A DNA stretch of 64,000 nt from Embleya scabrispora DSM 41855 (GCF_000372745.1 NZ_KB889562.1:263321-327320); one strand, 5' to 3'. Counted from the stretch's first letter, positions 33,752-43,284 are shown. The notes: generated by a model not told the origin, from the letters alone. Program-made: numbers and translations.

Positions 33752-35131
33752 ATGACGTGCCCTTCGAACCTCCCGACCCGGCGTCCGGGCTCGCGGCCCG
33801 AACCACCGTGGTCGCGGGTTCCCCGCCCCGGCGCGCACTGGCTCGCGCACACCCTCGGCCCGGTCCCGCCCGTCGTGCGCGACATCGCGCTCGGGGTGCT
33901 GGTCTGCGTGGTGCAACTGGGCACGATGCTCTTCGCGGCGCACCGCCAACCGGACGCCGCCGTGGGCATGGACGTGTGGGGTGTGCTGCTGATCGTCGCC
34001 GGTCCCCTGGCGCTGATCGTGCGCCGCCGCCACCGCGCCGGCGTACTTTTGGTCGCGGTCGGCACGGCGCTGACCTACACGATGCTCGACTATCCGCGCG
34101 GTCCGATCTTCTTCGCGATGATCATCGCGCTGTGGGGCGCCTTCGCCGCCGGACTGCGCCTGTTGGCGTATGTGGTCCTGGTGCTGGGCTACACCGGCTT
34201 CGTCTGGATCTCGCCGCTGGTGACCTCCGAGTCGACGCCCGACCTCGCACCCGCGTTCGGCATCGCCGCGTGGCTGCTGGTGCTCGCGGGCATCGGCGAG
34301 GTGGTCCGACTGCGCCGCGCGTTCAACCTCGCCGAGGCGCAGCGGGCCCGGGTGCAGTCGCTCGGCCTGGCCGAGGCCGAGCGCCGCCGAGCGGGCGACG
34401 AACGGCTGCGGATCGCCCGCGAGTTGCACGACGTGCTCGCACACCACATCTCGCTGATGAACGTGCAGGCGTCGGTGGGCCTGGAGTTGATGGACTCCTC
34501 GCCGGAGCAGGCCCGCGAGGCGCTGACCGCGGTCAAGTACGCGAGTCGGGAGGCGCTGCGCGAGTTGCGCTCGGTGCTGGACATCCTCAAGGGCGACTCG
34601 GTCGACCGATCGGGTCCGGACGGCGCCCCGCGCGCGCCCACCGCGGGTCTGGATCGGCTCGACGACCTGGTCGCGCGCACCTCGGCCGGCGGGCTGACCG
34701 TGCGGGTCGAGCGCGCCGGCACCGCCCGCCCACTGAGCTCGGCGGTGGACCTGGCGGCATACCGGATCGTGCAGGAGGCGCTGACCAACACGCTGCGGCA
34801 CGCCGCGGCGAGCGAGGCCGTGGTCGGGGTGACCTACGGCGAGACCGGTTTGGAGTTGTCGATCCGCGACAACGGCCGAGGTCCCGAGCCGAGGCCGGCC
34901 CCCGCCGACGCGCTGACCTCCGGCGGCAACGGACTGCACGGCATGCGCCAACGGGCCGCCGCGCTCGGTGGCCGCTGTATGGCGGGGCCGGTGCCCGGGC
35001 GTGGCTTTCACGTCCAGGCGCACCTGCCCTACGGTGATCGCGCCGACGGGCATGATGGCAGCGGACATGCGCCGACCGAGTCGGCGGCGATAGCCGGCGG
35101 CCCGACGCGGCCCATCGAGGGGGACACATGA
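33752..35131 (+). CDS. HisKA_3-type sensor histidine kinase
   Basis: A 459-aa kinase from ATG 33752. Five to six helices (about 45-190) are followed by a short coiled stretch, the H-box RIARELHDVLAHHISLMNVQ (phospho-His in ELHDV) and a HATPase_c domain with NTLRHAAASEA and IRDNGRGPEP, then GGNGLHGMRQR. This is the NarL-partner kinase class with a membrane sensor lacking an obvious extracytoplasmic domain. The start has TACCGT 7 nt upstream and no Shine-Dalgarno. It overlaps the response-regulator gene by 4 nt and sits between two FtsX-type exporters, a common setting for envelope or peptide-stress sensing. Confidence 0.9.
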   Translation: MTCPSNLPTRRPGSRPEPPWSRVPRPGAHWLAHTLGPVPPVVRDIALGVLVCVVQLGTMLFAAHRQPDAAVGMDVWGVLLIVAGPLALIVRRRHRAGVLLVAVGTALTYTMLDYPRGPIFFAMIIALWGAFAAGLRLLAYVVLVLGYTGFVWISPLVTSESTPDLAPAFGIAAWLLVLAGIGEVVRLRRAFNLAEAQRARVQSLGLAEAERRRAGDERLRIARELHDVLAHHISLMNVQASVGLELMDSSPEQAREALTAVKYASREALRELRSVLDILKGDSVDRSGPDGAPRAPTAGLDRLDDLVARTSAGGLTVRVERAGTARPLSSAVDLAAYRIVQEALTNTLRHAAASEAVVGVTYGETGLELSIRDNGRGPEPRPAPADALTSGGNGLHGMRQRAAALGGRCMAGPVPGRGFHVQAHLPYGDRADGHDGSGHAPTESAAIAGGPTRPIEGDT

Positions 35132-35802
35132 TCAGGTTGGTGCTGGCCGACGACCAGGCCCTGGTGCGCGCGGGCTTTCGGGCGCTGCTGTCCGCGCAGC
35201 CGGACATGGAGGTCGTGGGCGAGGCGGGCGAGGGCACCGAGGCGATCCGGCTCACCCGCGAACTGCGCCCCGATGTCGTGCTGATGGACATTCGCATGCC
35301 GGGCATGGACGGCCTGGAGGCGGCCCGGGTGATCGCGGCGGACCCGGTGCTGACCGACGTGCGGGTGGTCATCCTGACCACGTTCGACCTCGACGAGTAC
35401 GTCTTCGAGGCGCTGCGCAACGGTGCGAGCGGCTTCCTGGTCAAGGACACCGAACCGGCCGAACTCCTGCGCGGGGTGCGGGTGGTCGCAGCGGGCGACG
35501 CGTTGTTGTCGCCGAATGTGACCCGCCGGTTGATCGAGGAGTACGCGGCCGGCGCCTCGCGCCCCACCGCCTCGCCCTCCGCCGAACTGGCCCTGCTCAC
35601 CGAACGCGAGCGGGAGATCGTCGGGCTGGTCGGTCGCGGGCTGTCCAACGACGAGATCGCCGAACACCTGGTGCTCAGCCCGCTCACCGCGAAGACCCAC
35701 GTGAGCCGGGCGATGACCAAGCTGTCCGTGCGCGATCGGGCCCAACTGGTGGTCTTCGCCTACGAAACGGGCCTGGTCACGCCGGGCCGCACGTCCCCTT
35801 GA
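35128..35802 (+). CDS. NarL/FixJ-type response regulator
   Basis: A 224-aa regulator: receiver with ADDQALVRAG acidic pair, phospho-Asp in VVLMDIRMPGMDG, Thr/Lys switch residues in ILTTFD and FLVKD, then a LuxR helix-turn-helix (LTEREREIVGLVGRGLSNDEI, EHLVLSPLTAKTHVSRAMTK). ATGA overlap with the kinase stop. The likely targets are the flanking ABC operons; repeated palindromes upstream of the kinase gene support control of the divergent operon. Confidence 0.92.
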   Translation: MIRLVLADDQALVRAGFRALLSAQPDMEVVGEAGEGTEAIRLTRELRPDVVLMDIRMPGMDGLEAARVIAADPVLTDVRVVILTTFDLDEYVFEALRNGASGFLVKDTEPAELLRGVRVVAAGDALLSPNVTRRLIEEYAAGASRPTASPSAELALLTEREREIVGLVGRGLSNDEIAEHLVLSPLTAKTHVSRAMTKLSVRDRAQLVVFAYETGLVTPGRTSP

Positions 35803-35914
35803 GCAATCGAGGCGACCCGGCCCGACCCGGGCCCGGCTGACGAACCGACGAACCGCGGCGGGGCCGCACCGCCCGGCAACGCCGGGCAGGGCCCGGTCGC
35901 GAAGCACACGAAGG

Positions 35915-35946
35915 CGCCGGACGGACCGGAATCGGTCCGTCCGGCG
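35915..35946. terminator. Perfect 14-bp hairpin with GAAT loop
   Basis: CGCCGGACGGACCG (35915-35928) pairs with CGGTCCGTCCGGCG (35933-35946). It lies between the response regulator (+) and the second FtsX permease (-) and contains the CCGTCCGGCGTTCG core. Confidence 0.85.
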
Positions 35947-35990
35947 TTCGTGGTGCGCCTACTTCGGCCCCCGGCCCACTGTCACGCGCC

Positions 35991-38525
35991 CTACTCCTTG
36001 GCGCCGACCGCGTCGATCGGAGCCAGCCGCAACAACCGGCGGGCCACCGGGGCCACCGTCAGCGGCGCCAGGAGCAGCGCCGCCGCGCTGATCGCCAGGC
36101 AGAGCGGCAGCGGCACATACGGGACGGTGGTGCCGTACGAGCCCTTGTTGACCGGGACCAGTGTGGCCAGCGCCACCGACAGGCCCAGCCCCAGACCGAT
36201 CACACCCACCATGATCGCCTCGCGGCGGATCACCGCCCGGACCTGACCGGTGGTGCTGCCGATCATCCGCATCAGGCCCAACTCCCGTGTACGAGCCGCG
36301 GTGGTGACCGCCATCGTGTTGATCGCGGCGATCGTCGCGAAGCCGGCGAGGATGACCAGCATCACGTAGTTCAGCCACTTGTTGGTCTCGCGGTCCTTGT
36401 CCACCTGGGTGGCATAGCCGGCCCGATCCGCGACCGAAGCGCCCGGGTGACGGCCGGTCAGCGTGGTCAGCGCCGCGTCGGTGGCGCGGGTGTCCGCACC
36501 GCCGGCGAACTTCACCAGCAAACGTGTGTCCATCGCGCTCTGCACGTGTCCGGCAACCGCGGCCCGCGGCAGCGTCACGGCCGCGGTGCCCAGACCCCGG
36601 TCGTACAGGGCCACCACGGTCGGCCTGATCTCCGTGCCGTCGCCGAGCCACATCGACACCTGCCCGCCGACCCTGCCGTGCAGCGCCGAGGCGATCATCC
36701 GGTCCAACGCGACCGCTCCGCCCGCCGGTTGCGGCGCGCCGGGCCGCAGGGCGTCGGTGGCGCCCTCGCGCACGTCCAGGTCCAGCGTGTTCGCCAGGTC
36801 CTGTGTGGTGCCGCCGATACCCTGCGCGCTCTGCTTCTCCAGGCCGCCGCTGCGGACGATCACGACCGAGGTGTTCAGCACCGAGGTCACCGACGCGACT
36901 CCGGGAGTGCCCGCGACATCGGCGGCGGTCTGCGCGGTGAATCCGGGCCCGGCGAGCACCCGGTCCGCGGTCACCGCGTCCTTGGACTGCACGCTCGCAT
37001 AGTGGTCCTCGGCGGCGAACATGAAGCTCAGCGTCGCGGCGAAGGCGACCGACAGCGCGATCGGGGTGATCGCCGAGGCCAGGCGCCGGGAGTTGGCCCG
37101 GGCGTTGTCGAACGCGAGTTGCCCGGTGGTGCCGAACAGGCTTCCCACCCAACCGAGCAACGACACCAGCACGTGCGCCAGGCTCGGGCCGAGCAGGCCG
37201 ATCGCGACCATGAACAGCATGATCACGCCACCGGCCGCGCCGACCGCGTCGTCGCCGGTCGCGTTCAGCGCGACCCGGGTCACCGCGATCGCGCCACCGA
37301 GCGCGCCGAGACCGAGCACCAGCCGGAACCAGCCGACGAAGGCCCTTTCGGTGGCGGCGTCGCCCAGTGCCTCGGTGGGCCTGATCTTCGCACTGCGCCG
37401 GGCCGCGAGCAGCCCCGCGCCCAGTGCGGTGAGCGTGCCCGCCCCGACCGCGACGAGCATCGGGATCGGGCCCACCGACAGCGTGACGCCGTGCGCGATC
37501 AGGCCGCGATCGTCCATCGCGTCGAACCACCAGCGAGCCAGCAGCGTGCCGGGCAGCGCCCCGAGGACGCCCGCGACCAGCGAGACCAGGCCGGTCTCGG
37601 TCGCGATCATCCGGCGGATCTGCCACGGCGTGGCGCCCACGGCGCGCAGCAGGGCGATGTCGCGGCGGCGCTGGCCGACCGACAGCGCGGTCGCGCCGGC
37701 GACCACGAAGATCGCCACCGCGAGCACGATGCCGCCCAGGGTGCCGCCGATGGAGGTGAGCATTTCCTTGGTGTCGCCGAACAGGGCATACTCGGCCACA
37801 CCGCGGGCGTCGCCGGTGGACACCTTCGCGCCGGTGCCGGCCAGCGCGGTGCGCACGTCCCGGGCGACCTTGCCGGTGTCCGCGCCGGCCGCCGGGAGCA
37901 CCCCGATCGCGGTGACCGTGCCGGGGTGTCCGGCCAGTCGCTGCGCCTCCGCGTCCGCCACGTACAGGTGTGCGCCGCGGCCCGGCACCACGCCGCTCAC
38001 CCGCAGCGCGACCTCGCCGCCGGGTGTGGCCACCCGCAGCGTGTCGCCGACCTTGGTCGAACCCGCGGCGGCCGTGGTCAGTACGGCCTGCCCCGCTCCG
38101 GGCGCGGTGCCCTCGCGGGTGCCGGCCAGCGGCGCCGAGGACCACCCGTGGGCGTCCAGGACGGCCCGGTCGGTCTGCGCCGGGAAGGTCAGGTCGGGAA
38201 TGACCGTACGCACTCCGGGCACCGCGGCGATCCGGCCCGCGAGCCCGGCGTCGATCCGGGAGCGCTCGGGCAGCGGCGCCGACTCGGTGTAGGTGCCCTC
38301 ACCGTGGCCCAGCCGCTTGCTCACCTTGTCCGGGCCGCTGACCAGCACGGGTGTGTCGGCGTAGCGCTCGGGCGCGGCGTGCGCGCGCAGACCGCTCTCC
38401 ATGAACACGCCGCACATCGTGACCAGCATCGCGGCGAACATCATCGCCACGAACGAGCCCGCGAAGGACGCGGGTCGAAAGCGCACCGAGGTGCGCGCGA
38501 GGCCGTTGGGTCGAAGAAGAGACAT
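35991..38525 (-). CDS. FtsX-type ABC transporter permease
   Basis: An 844-aa permease with the same duplicated FtsX plan as the permease ending at 29431: an N-terminal helix (SFVAMMFAAMLVTMCGVFM), an extracytoplasmic domain, a core with RRRDIALLRAVGATPWQIRR, a central unit, a second extracytoplasmic domain and RELGLMRMIGSTTGQVR before the last helices. Its ATG overlaps the ATPase stop by one base (TGATG). Sequence differs widely from the other permease, so the two systems are not a recent duplication. Cargo unknown. Confidence 0.9.
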   Translation of the reverse strand: MSLLRPNGLARTSVRFRPASFAGSFVAMMFAAMLVTMCGVFMESGLRAHAAPERYADTPVLVSGPDKVSKRLGHGEGTYTESAPLPERSRIDAGLAGRIAAVPGVRTVIPDLTFPAQTDRAVLDAHGWSSAPLAGTREGTAPGAGQAVLTTAAAGSTKVGDTLRVATPGGEVALRVSGVVPGRGAHLYVADAEAQRLAGHPGTVTAIGVLPAAGADTGKVARDVRTALAGTGAKVSTGDARGVAEYALFGDTKEMLTSIGGTLGGIVLAVAIFVVAGATALSVGQRRRDIALLRAVGATPWQIRRMIATETGLVSLVAGVLGALPGTLLARWWFDAMDDRGLIAHGVTLSVGPIPMLVAVGAGTLTALGAGLLAARRSAKIRPTEALGDAATERAFVGWFRLVLGLGALGGAIAVTRVALNATGDDAVGAAGGVIMLFMVAIGLLGPSLAHVLVSLLGWVGSLFGTTGQLAFDNARANSRRLASAITPIALSVAFAATLSFMFAAEDHYASVQSKDAVTADRVLAGPGFTAQTAADVAGTPGVASVTSVLNTSVVIVRSGGLEKQSAQGIGGTTQDLANTLDLDVREGATDALRPGAPQPAGGAVALDRMIASALHGRVGGQVSMWLGDGTEIRPTVVALYDRGLGTAAVTLPRAAVAGHVQSAMDTRLLVKFAGGADTRATDAALTTLTGRHPGASVADRAGYATQVDKDRETNKWLNYVMLVILAGFATIAAINTMAVTTAARTRELGLMRMIGSTTGQVRAVIRREAIMVGVIGLGLGLSVALATLVPVNKGSYGTTVPYVPLPLCLAISAAALLLAPLTVAPVARRLLRLAPIDAVGAKE

Positions 38526-39358
38526 CAGGCGGCCTGTTCCTGTCGGGTGCCCACCTGCGAGAGGTCGACCATCCGGGCGGCGACCGCCTCGGGGGTGGGC
38601 CGGTGCAGCTCACCCGCGAGGTTGCCCGCGGCCAGGAAGACCACCCGGTCCGCGTAGGACGCGGCGACCGGGTCGTGGGTGACCATGACGACGGTGGCGC
38701 CGGTGTGGTCCACCGCGCGGCGCAGCAGGGTGAGCACCTCGGCGGCGGTGGTGGTGTCCAGTGCGCCGGTGGGCTCGTCCGCGAACAGCACGTCGGGCCG
38801 GGTGACCAGCGCGCGGGCGATCGCCACGCGCTGTTGCTGGCCGCCGGACAGTTGGGCGGGCCGCCGGCTCGCGTGCCGGTCCAGGCCGACCATCGCGAGC
38901 ACCTCGGCGGCACGCCTGCGGTCGGCGCGTACCCCCGCCAGGCGCAGTGGGAGCAGGACGTTCTTCTCCACGGTCAGCGACGGCAGCAGGTTGAACGCCT
39001 GGAAGACGAAGCCGAGCCGAGTCCGGCGCAGCCGGGTGAGGTCGTTCTCCTTCATCGCGGTCAGGTCGTCGGTGCCCAACAGCACCCGGCCGCCGTCCGG
39101 CCGGTCCAGGCCCGCGGCGCAGTGCAGGAATGTGCTCTTGCCGGATCCGGACGGACCCATCACGGCGGTGAACGTGCCCCTGGGGATGGCCAGGTCGATG
39201 CCGCGCAGCGCGTGCACCGCCGACGCGCCCTTGCCGTACGCCTTGGTCACCGCGTCCAACCGCACCGCGCAGTCGACCGACGCGGGCGCCGCGTACCGCG
39301 GGGTGTGCGCGGCATCCTTCTTCGCCTGCCGTGCACCGCGACCGCCTCGCCCGAACAT
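38525..39358 (-). CDS. MacB/LolD-type ABC transporter ATPase
   Basis: A 277-aa ATPase with GPSGSGKST, FVFQAFNLLPSL, LSGGQQQRVAIARAL, VLFADEPTGALD and VTHDP. It carries a basic N-terminal extension of about 30 residues (RGGRGARQAKKD). GGGAGG lies 4 nt before ATG 39358. It is the first gene of a two-gene operon with the overlapping permease and completes a transporter downstream of the two-component system. Confidence 0.92.
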   Translation of the reverse strand: MFGRGGRGARQAKKDAAHTPRYAAPASVDCAVRLDAVTKAYGKGASAVHALRGIDLAIPRGTFTAVMGPSGSGKSTFLHCAAGLDRPDGGRVLLGTDDLTAMKENDLTRLRRTRLGFVFQAFNLLPSLTVEKNVLLPLRLAGVRADRRRAAEVLAMVGLDRHASRRPAQLSGGQQQRVAIARALVTRPDVLFADEPTGALDTTTAAEVLTLLRRAVDHTGATVVMVTHDPVAASYADRVVFLAAGNLAGELHRPTPEAVAARMVDLSQVGTRQEQAA

Positions 39359-39385
39359 GCTGCCTCCCGTACTTCGTAACGCCCT

Positions 39386-39406
39386 GTCGAAACCAACAGG
39401 TTCGAC
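39386..39406. promoter_or_regulatory. Inverted repeat upstream of the second FtsX operon
   Basis: GTCGAA (39386-39391) and TTCGAC (39401-39406) are exact complements with 9 nt between; CCTGT/ACAGG pair within. It lies 28 bp upstream of the ATPase start and differs from the palindromes near the kinase gene. Confidence 0.4.
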
Positions 39407-39452
39407 GCTACGGATCGGGGGGTGTGCGGCACGAGGGTGCGACCACGCGGAT

Positions 39453-39519
39453 CGGGGGTGGGGTCAACCCCACCCCCGGGCGGGGGCAGGAACGCGAGGC
39501 GCCGGGGCGACGCCCCGGC
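39453..39519 (-). terminator. Two hairpins after the MFS gene
   Basis: GCCGGGGCG/CGCCCCGGC (39501-39509/39511-39519) lies just past the MFS stop. A 12-bp-arm hairpin (CGGGGGTGGGGT, 39453-39464, with its complement ending at 39478) follows. Confidence 0.7.
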
Positions 39520-39525
39520 CGGTGC

Positions 39526-40992
39526 TCAGGCGACGGGGCGGGCGGCCGGCTTGGCCCGGCTGGGCACCACGAAGGTGACGCCGAGGGCGACGAGCGCGGC
39601 GACGGCGGCGCAGACGAAGGTCAGGACGAAGCCGCGTTCGGCGGGCAGTCCGCCCGGACCGGGGTTGGCGGTGAGCAGCGTCGTGGATATCGCGCTCGCG
39701 CAGGACATGCCCACGGTGCGGGCGATCGTGTTGATGCCGGTGGCGATGCCGGTCTGCTCGACCGGGACGGCGCCCACGATCAGGTTGGCCATCGCCGACA
39801 TGGCGAGCCCGATGCCGATGCCGAAGACGAACATGGCGACCAGGATGTGCCAGCCGCTGGTGTGCAGCAGCGCCAGGAACGCGAAGCCCGCGGCCATCAG
39901 TACGCAGCCGGCGACCATCGCCATCTTCGAGCCGAACCGTTTGTCGATCACGCCCGCCATCGGGCCGATCAGCAACATCGCGAAGGCTTGCGGGAGCACG
40001 TACAGACCGGACACGGTCACCGTCGTGCCGAAGCCGTAGCCGGTGCTCTCGGGCATCTGCAGAAAGCGCGGGACCAGCAGCATGCCCGCCATCATCGAGA
40101 AGCCGACGAGCAGGCCGCCGAGGTTGGTCGCCCACACTCCGCGCAACCGCATCACCCGCATGTCCACGAGCGGTTCGTCCGCGCGCGACTCGGCGAACAC
40201 CCACAGCCCGAGGAAGACGAAGCCGGCCACGAACAGGCCGACGGTGTTCGGCGAACCCCAACCCCAGGACTCGCCCTTGCTCAGCGCCAGCATCACGCCG
40301 ACCAGGCCGAGCGACAACAACGCGCCGCCGAGCCAGTGGATCCTCGCCTTGACCCGGACCGGCGATTCGGGGATCAGGAACCACGAGGCGATCGCGGTGA
40401 CCAGGCAGGTCGTCATCGGGATCCAGAACAGCCAGTGGTAGGACAGGTGGTCCATGATCGGGCCGGTGACCACGATGCCTATACCGCCGCCGATGCCCAT
40501 GATCGCGGACATCAGACCGATCGCACCGGCCCGGCGCTCCGGCGGGAACTCGTCGCGCACGATGCCGAAGGAGAGCGGGAACACCGCGCCGCCGAAGCCC
40601 TGGATCACCCGGCCGATGATCATCAGTCCGACCGAGTCGGCGAGCGCGCACACCAACGAGCCGAACGCGAGCATGCCGATGGTGAACACGAACAGGCGCT
40701 TCTTGCCGTACATGTCGCCCAGGCGCCCGAGGATGGGCGTGGTCACCGAGGCGCACAGCAGGTAGCCGGTCATCAGCCACGAGGTGGCGTCGGCGCTCGC
40801 ACCGATCTCGGTCTGGATCTGCGGAAGGGCCGGCGCCAGCATCGACTGGAGCAGCGAGTAGGTCAGCGCACCCATGATCAGGACGAGCAGAACGAAACCC
40901 GTCCGGCTCATGCCCGCGGGCGAGGTCGTGAGCGGGGTTCGGGGTGCGACGGGCGGGACAGTGGCGGACGGCGCCTGCTGCGCGCTCTTCAA
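39526..40992 (-). CDS. MFS drug-efflux transporter, DHA2-like
   Basis: A 488-aa transporter. TTG 40992 is preferred because AAGGA is 7 nt upstream; the longer frame to 41070 overlaps the promoter. There are 12-14 helices; the DHA-type motif A after helix 2 is GRLGDMYGKKRLFVF, and the helix-5 motif C region reads SAIMGIGGGIGIVVTGPI. It probably exports small hydrophobic or cationic molecules by proton antiport. A palindrome 64 bp upstream suggests a dedicated regulator. It is divergent from the cupin gene. Confidence 0.88.
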   Translation of the reverse strand: MKSAQQAPSATVPPVAPRTPLTTSPAGMSRTGFVLLVLIMGALTYSLLQSMLAPALPQIQTEIGASADATSWLMTGYLLCASVTTPILGRLGDMYGKKRLFVFTIGMLAFGSLVCALADSVGLMIIGRVIQGFGGAVFPLSFGIVRDEFPPERRAGAIGLMSAIMGIGGGIGIVVTGPIMDHLSYHWLFWIPMTTCLVTAIASWFLIPESPVRVKARIHWLGGALLSLGLVGVMLALSKGESWGWGSPNTVGLFVAGFVFLGLWVFAESRADEPLVDMRVMRLRGVWATNLGGLLVGFSMMAGMLLVPRFLQMPESTGYGFGTTVTVSGLYVLPQAFAMLLIGPMAGVIDKRFGSKMAMVAGCVLMAAGFAFLALLHTSGWHILVAMFVFGIGIGLAMSAMANLIVGAVPVEQTGIATGINTIARTVGMSCASAISTTLLTANPGPGGLPAERGFVLTFVCAAVAALVALGVTFVVPSRAKPAARPVA

Positions 40993-41055
40993 GGCTGGTT
41001 CCTTACATGTACGGGCCACCGACAGGAATACACGGCGCCCCGTGACAGGGTTTTT

Positions 41056-41072
41056 GGTTGGGTGTACCAACC
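41056..41072. promoter_or_regulatory. Candidate operator upstream of the MFS gene
   Basis: GGTTGG-GTGTA-CCAACC, perfect 6-bp arms with a 5-nt spacer, within the MFS/cupin divergent region. Confidence 0.5.
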
Positions 41073-41214
41073 GACTTTATGCGCCCTCGGAACACTTGAT
41101 CCCCGCCCGACGAGGACCAGGGGTAAATTCCCCGTAAGTATTTGATGAGCAGAAGCCGGCAACTCGCCAAATACCGGGCCAAACTCGACATGGGATTCTG
41201 TGCCAAGATCGATC

Positions 41215-41227
41215 TGACGCATCGTCA
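41215..41227 (+). promoter_or_regulatory. TGACG-N3-CGTCA operator, cupin gene
   Basis: TGACGCATCGTCA lies 21 nt before the GTG start of the cupin gene. The 14-mer CTGACGCATCGTCA is identical to that upstream of the LLM oxidoreductase at 54581, and a related site precedes the VOC gene at 62438. Confidence 0.6.
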
Positions 41228-41248
41228 CTTCCTGGGAAGGCAACCCCC

Positions 41249-41740
41249 GTGGCGGATCGAGAGCCCGAACTGCGCATCACCCACATCTCCGAAACCCCAT
41301 GGCACGAGGTAAAGGCCCAGTCGCACGGCGGCCGACGCACCTCGGTCTGGGAGAAGTTCCTGGAGTGGTCCCCCGAGCGGATGGTCATCTACGCCCGCTA
41401 CGACGCGGGGGTCGTGGTCGAACGGCACGGCCACATGTCCGAGCACTACGTCTTCGTGCTCGCCGGCGAGGTCCTGATCGGCGACCGCCCCTGCCCCACC
41501 GGCACCCACATCACCCTCGAACAGGGCGCCGCCTTCGGCCCCCTGATCGCCGGCCCCGAGGGCGCCACCCTGTACGAGATCATGTGCGGCGACCCCCGAG
41601 CGGTCCCGGCCGACCGCGAGGGCTTCGACCGCCTGTGCGCCGAACGCGACATCACCCCCCTCCCCAACCCCCCGGTCCCCTGGCCCAGCTGGCTCGCCAC
41701 CCGCACCGACGGCGACCCGGGCGACGCGGACCGGCGCTAG
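41249..41740 (+). CDS. Cupin-domain protein
   Basis: A 163-aa protein from GTG 41249 behind GGGAAGG. The single cupin barrel shows motif 1 as VVERHGHMSEHYVFVLAGEV (metal ligands His, His and probably Glu/His) and motif 2 as GPLIAGPEGATLYEIMCGDP. Small stand-alone cupins like this may be isomerases, dioxygenases or ChrR-like sensors; nothing identifies the substrate. It carries a shared TGACG-N3-CGTCA site 21 nt upstream, linking it to an F420 oxidoreductase and a VOC protein elsewhere in the window. Confidence 0.75.
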   Translation: MADREPELRITHISETPWHEVKAQSHGGRRTSVWEKFLEWSPERMVIYARYDAGVVVERHGHMSEHYVFVLAGEVLIGDRPCPTGTHITLEQGAAFGPLIAGPEGATLYEIMCGDPRAVPADREGFDRLCAERDITPLPNPPVPWPSWLATRTDGDPGDADRR

Positions 41741-42152
41741 GCGCCGGCGCACGATCCGAGGGGCGGCGGTCCTGTCGGCCCGGAATTCGACACGGGGCGG
41801 CCGATGGGGCGCCGCGCGGATCCGGATGGAGCGTGCGTGGCGTGGCCGGGTGCGACGGCCCCGCTGCGGCCGCCCGCCCCTGCGCCCGGAGCGGGGTGCG
41901 TCGCGGGTCGGAAGGCGGCACGCGGTGGCGGTGGGCGGATGGCGCGGGCCCTGGGGCATGCCGCCACCGCACGGAGCCGAGCGGCCTCCACCTCGGACCG
42001 AGCACGCGGCGCGCGGGTGTGAGCGGCTCGGCACGGTGGTCCGCTGGGCAGCCGGGTCGACCACCGGTGCGCATCCGCGCATGAGCGCAGCCTCCTCCTG
42101 CTCGCTGGAAATCAGGCCACCTGCCACAAGGTGGATCTGTTTCCGGAGGCCG
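41741..42152. other. Gene-free interval
   Basis: About 410 nt without a credible gene. All frames here are Arg/Pro/Ala-rich shadows without a ribosome site or family resemblance. No clear terminator for the cupin gene is visible. Confidence 0.5.
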
Positions 42153-42169
42153 CGAGGCGCCTAGCCTCG
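42153..42169 (+). promoter_or_regulatory. Inverted repeat over a leaderless-type -10
   Basis: CGAGGC-GCCTA-GCCTCG (42153-42169) covers TAGCCT (42162-42167), which is 6 nt before the ATG at 42174. There is no ribosome site, so the mRNA may be leaderless and controlled at this palindrome. Confidence 0.45.
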
Positions 42170-42173
42170 GGGC

Positions 42174-43253
42174 ATGGACCTGAAACTGGACCCGAATCCG
42201 ACCACGGACCCCAACTCGGTGCCGAGCCCGGCGCTTTCGCACTGGAGTGCCGAGCCCGGCTGGCTCAACACCGCGAGCAGCGGACTGCCACCGGACGTCG
42301 CCCTCGCGGCGCTGACCCGGGCCCAGGAGACCTGGCATCGCGGGCGTACCGACATGGACGGTTTCCACGCTGCCGGTGAGCGTGCGCGAGCGGCCTTCGG
42401 GCGTATCGTCGGCGCGCCGGCCGAGGCGATCATGGCGGGCAACACCACCTCCGGGCTGCTCGCACCGTTCGCCGCCGGGTTGCCGGCCGGTGGGCGACTC
42501 GTGGTGCCGGAGGTCGAGTTCACCTCGAACCTGTTCCCGTGGCTGGTCCAGGAGGCGCGGGGCGTCGAGGTGGTTACCGTGCCGGCTTCCGAACTCGTCG
42601 CGGCGATCGACGAACGCACCACCGCCGTCGCGTTCAGCCTGGTCCAGTCCGCCGACGGGTCGATCGCCGCCGAGTCGGACATCGTCGCGGCGGCCCGCGC
42701 GTACGGCGCGAGCGTCTACGTGGACGGCACGCAGGCGTGCGGGTGGCTGCCGGTGGACGCGACGCGGTACGACCTGTTCGTGGTCAGCGCCTACAAGTGG
42801 CTGATGACCCCGCGCGGCGCGGCCTACGGCTACGTCGCGCCGGAACTGGCCGCCCGCACCCTGCCGCACGCCGCCAACTGGTACGCCGGCGCGCCGGACG
42901 TCGACCCCTACTACGGTCCTCCGCTGCGCCTGACCGACACCGCGCGCCGGTTCGACACCTCGCCGTCGTGGTTCTGCCAGGTGGGCGCCGATCCCGCGCT
43001 CGAACTGGTCGAGCGGATCGGCGTCGAGCACATCCACGCCCACGACGTCGCCCTGGCCAACCGCTTCCTGGCCGGCCTGGGCCTGCCTCCCGGCGACAGC
43101 GCGATCGTCGCGATCGACCTCCCCGACGCCCGGGCCCGCCTCGAGTCCGCCGACATCCGCGTCTCGGCCCGCGCGGGCCGCACCCGGCTCGCCTTCCACG
43201 TGTACAACACCGACGCCGACGTGGACGCGGCCGTCACCGCACTCACGTCCTGA
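42174..43253 (+). CDS. Class V aminotransferase-fold PLP enzyme
   Basis: A 359-aa fold-type I PLP protein: LNTASSGLPP, AGNTTSGLLAPF (phosphate-binding region), YVDGTQACGWLPVD (Asp contacting the pyridine nitrogen), and VSAYKWLMTPRG with the Schiff-base lysine. It belongs to the cysteine-desulphurase/kynureninase-like superfamily. No catalytic Cys loop typical of IscS is seen, so a small-molecule lyase or aminotransferase is more likely. Substrate unknown. It is monocistronic, followed by a repeat-rich intergenic region. Confidence 0.82.
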   Translation: MDLKLDPNPTTDPNSVPSPALSHWSAEPGWLNTASSGLPPDVALAALTRAQETWHRGRTDMDGFHAAGERARAAFGRIVGAPAEAIMAGNTTSGLLAPFAAGLPAGGRLVVPEVEFTSNLFPWLVQEARGVEVVTVPASELVAAIDERTTAVAFSLVQSADGSIAAESDIVAAARAYGASVYVDGTQACGWLPVDATRYDLFVVSAYKWLMTPRGAAYGYVAPELAARTLPHAANWYAGAPDVDPYYGPPLRLTDTARRFDTSPSWFCQVGADPALELVERIGVEHIHAHDVALANRFLAGLGLPPGDSAIVAIDLPDARARLESADIRVSARAGRTRLAFHVYNTDADVDAAVTALTS

Positions 43254-43284
43254 CCTCCCAAGACCCCGACGGCCACACCAAACA

